In this document: in pieces, positions 30,301 to 31,201 of the stretch | How the letters are laid out: each line of letters begins with the position of its first letter | How positions within the stretch are numbered: position 1 is the stretch's first letter | From: Fragilaria crotonensis | Lineage: Eukaryota > Bacillariophyta > Fragilariophyceae > Fragilariales > Fragilariaceae | Reading direction: 5' to 3' | Length of the DNA stretch: 31,201 nucleotides | Assembly (NCBI GenBank): GCA_022925895.1 | Contig: JAKSYS010000712.1 | Coordinates: 1 to 31,201, forward strand | Made by a program: the position numbers and the translations under genes | The notes under the pieces: model-generated | The model's database searches: none | Seen by the model: only the letters and a program-made list of their open reading frames with translations | What the model was told of the DNA's origin: nothing

Positions 30301-30397
30301 TACTGTGAAGACGAATCTCATAGGCCTGATTGAGCGAAAAGTACAAGACATTGCCCAAACCAGCCGCATAGACGGCAGCGAGGACGAGGGGAAGCAT
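27339..30397 (-). CDS. STT3: Oligosaccharyltransferase catalytic subunit STT3 with ankyrin tail, copy 2
   Basis: Exon 1 is 30397-27819 and exon 2 is 27735-27339; together 991 codons, fully open. Motifs by residue: EFDPYFNYR 42-50, MRSVGGGYDNES 227-238, SVAE 421-424, WWDYG 649-653, DGNTWNHEH 667-675. Many membrane segments fill residues 1-500, followed by a lumenal catalytic domain, as in eukaryotic STT3. Exon 2 adds a charged linker (ERKKAARAGSDKKKKR) and an ankyrin-type unit (SKDGRGPMWWAHEYGRSTFV), making it longer than the usual 700-860 residues. A Ser/Thr-rich insertion at about 131-200 in a loop is absent from copy 1, and an acidic, lysine-rich linker lies at 528-552. Catalytic residues look intact, so this is the copy most likely to be functional. 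Confidence 0.95.
27736..27818 (-). other. Spliceosomal intron of STT3 copy 2
   Basis: 83 bases, GTGAGT...CTCTTTTTTTCAAACAG on the minus strand, phase 2. Splicing joins KYLENL with NNPEQAQRAVEEEE. Without splicing the protein would stop at once after the catalytic domain (ENLK, then stop), so splicing decides whether the ankyrin tail is made. Copy 1 lacks this intron. Confidence 0.9.
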
Positions 30398-31201
30398 TTC
30401 TACTCAAAGTTTCGAGTCTTTCGAGGTAATCAGTAAATTGTCGTCGCAAGCGTTCTCAAGGTAACTCTCTCCTTCTGTCAACTTCCTTGACACGCACACG
30501 ACTTCTTTGGATCTGTGTACTGTCAAGTTACAAGCCACCACGTTTTTTTAACGAAGCGGACGGATCGTGACAGTTCTCAGTTCTCGTGCAATGCTGCCAA
30601 TGTACTTTGAGTACAACGTTGCACCAACTGCAAGCTGCTACCAGTACGATCTACGATCAGAGGAAAACCCAATGACTGCTGCCCTCTTGGATCTCGAATC
30701 CTATCCGCATTTCCTGCCAAGTAGCAATATCCAGAAAAGGTTATGGGTCGCCGTAACCGGTACTATTTGGGCTACGCCTGGCATCTCGTAATCACTACTC
30801 CAGTACGGAGTAGAAGCGTACACGAGGGACATACTGGCATACTTCTGGTTTCTGGTAGTACAAGTACGCGGTAACGGAGTGGGACAGTACACAGTACACG
30901 CTTCGTCCTACAACTTCTCGTACATTACATACTACGGAGATAATGAGCTACACTGGTATTGGCATGTACCGGTAGCATACATGGACTGGCATCTTCGCAC
31001 ACTTCACTGTTATGAAGGTGGTGCGTGGTGGTTAGGTGCTGTACATAACACAAAGACTTCGTGGGTTGATTGAAACTTTAGGAGCATTCTGGATCCTGCT
31101 TTCTTATGCTGAGGGAGTCATAGACCTGCCTTTGGAGTTTAATAAGCCATAATTTATCATCATCAAATTTGTAACACCTTTGCTCTTTCTGCATGCACAC
31201 A
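30398..31201. other. Intergenic, upstream of STT3 copy 2
   Basis: No convincing gene on either strand. It should contain the promoter of STT3 copy 2. Eight GTAC tetramers occur between 30802 and 30969, with three more at 30601-30650. Nothing else recognised. Confidence 0.45.

Overview
The window looks like nuclear DNA of a microalga, most probably a diatom. Three things point that way: spliceosomal GT-AG introns in protein genes; a secreted protein that pairs a small six-cysteine domain with an acidic, lysine-rich disordered tail; and a Ty1/copia retrotransposon of the kind that fills diatom genomes. Assignment to diatoms is inference. No rRNA, tRNA, CRISPR array or bacterial-type operon was recognised.

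Layout. Positions 1-11695 are one very large Ty1/copia LTR retrotransposon on the minus strand. It has two 591-base LTRs that look identical, a polypurine tract, and protease, integrase, reverse transcriptase and RNase H in copia order. Between the 5' LTR and the Gag zinc knuckle lie about 4.5 kb of extra coding sequence I cannot assign, apparently starting inside the LTR. Its reading frame breaks many times, but every break I resolved is a one-base change at a short mononucleotide run. From 11696 to the end is host DNA: a secreted DDDDG-repeat protein (12177-13280, minus), a 320-base TA-flanked MITE candidate (13783-14102), a small helical protein with one frameshift (15080-15635, minus), a tandem-repeat basic protein (16034-17398, plus), a broken DDE transposase gene (18119-21279, plus), a secreted cysteine-rich protein with one intron (22209-23431, plus), and two oligosaccharyltransferase STT3 genes placed tail to tail (24009-27156 plus, 27339-30397 minus).

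How the genes relate. The two STT3 proteins are ER-membrane catalytic subunits for N-glycosylation, and both carry a C-terminal ankyrin-type extension. The two secreted acidic proteins share the same style of lysine/aspartate tail and enter the same secretory route; neither has an obvious enzymatic domain. The retrotransposon, the MITE, the transposase relic and a 118-base insertion inside that relic make this a transposon-rich neighbourhood. Intergenic DNA contains dense clusters of the palindrome GTAC that are scarce in the coding regions.

Caution. Several host genes (15080-15635, the transposase, the plus-strand STT3) also contain single-base frameshifts at mononucleotide runs, while the minus-strand STT3 is open over 2.6 kb. 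Assembly or base-calling indels are therefore a serious alternative to real decay.
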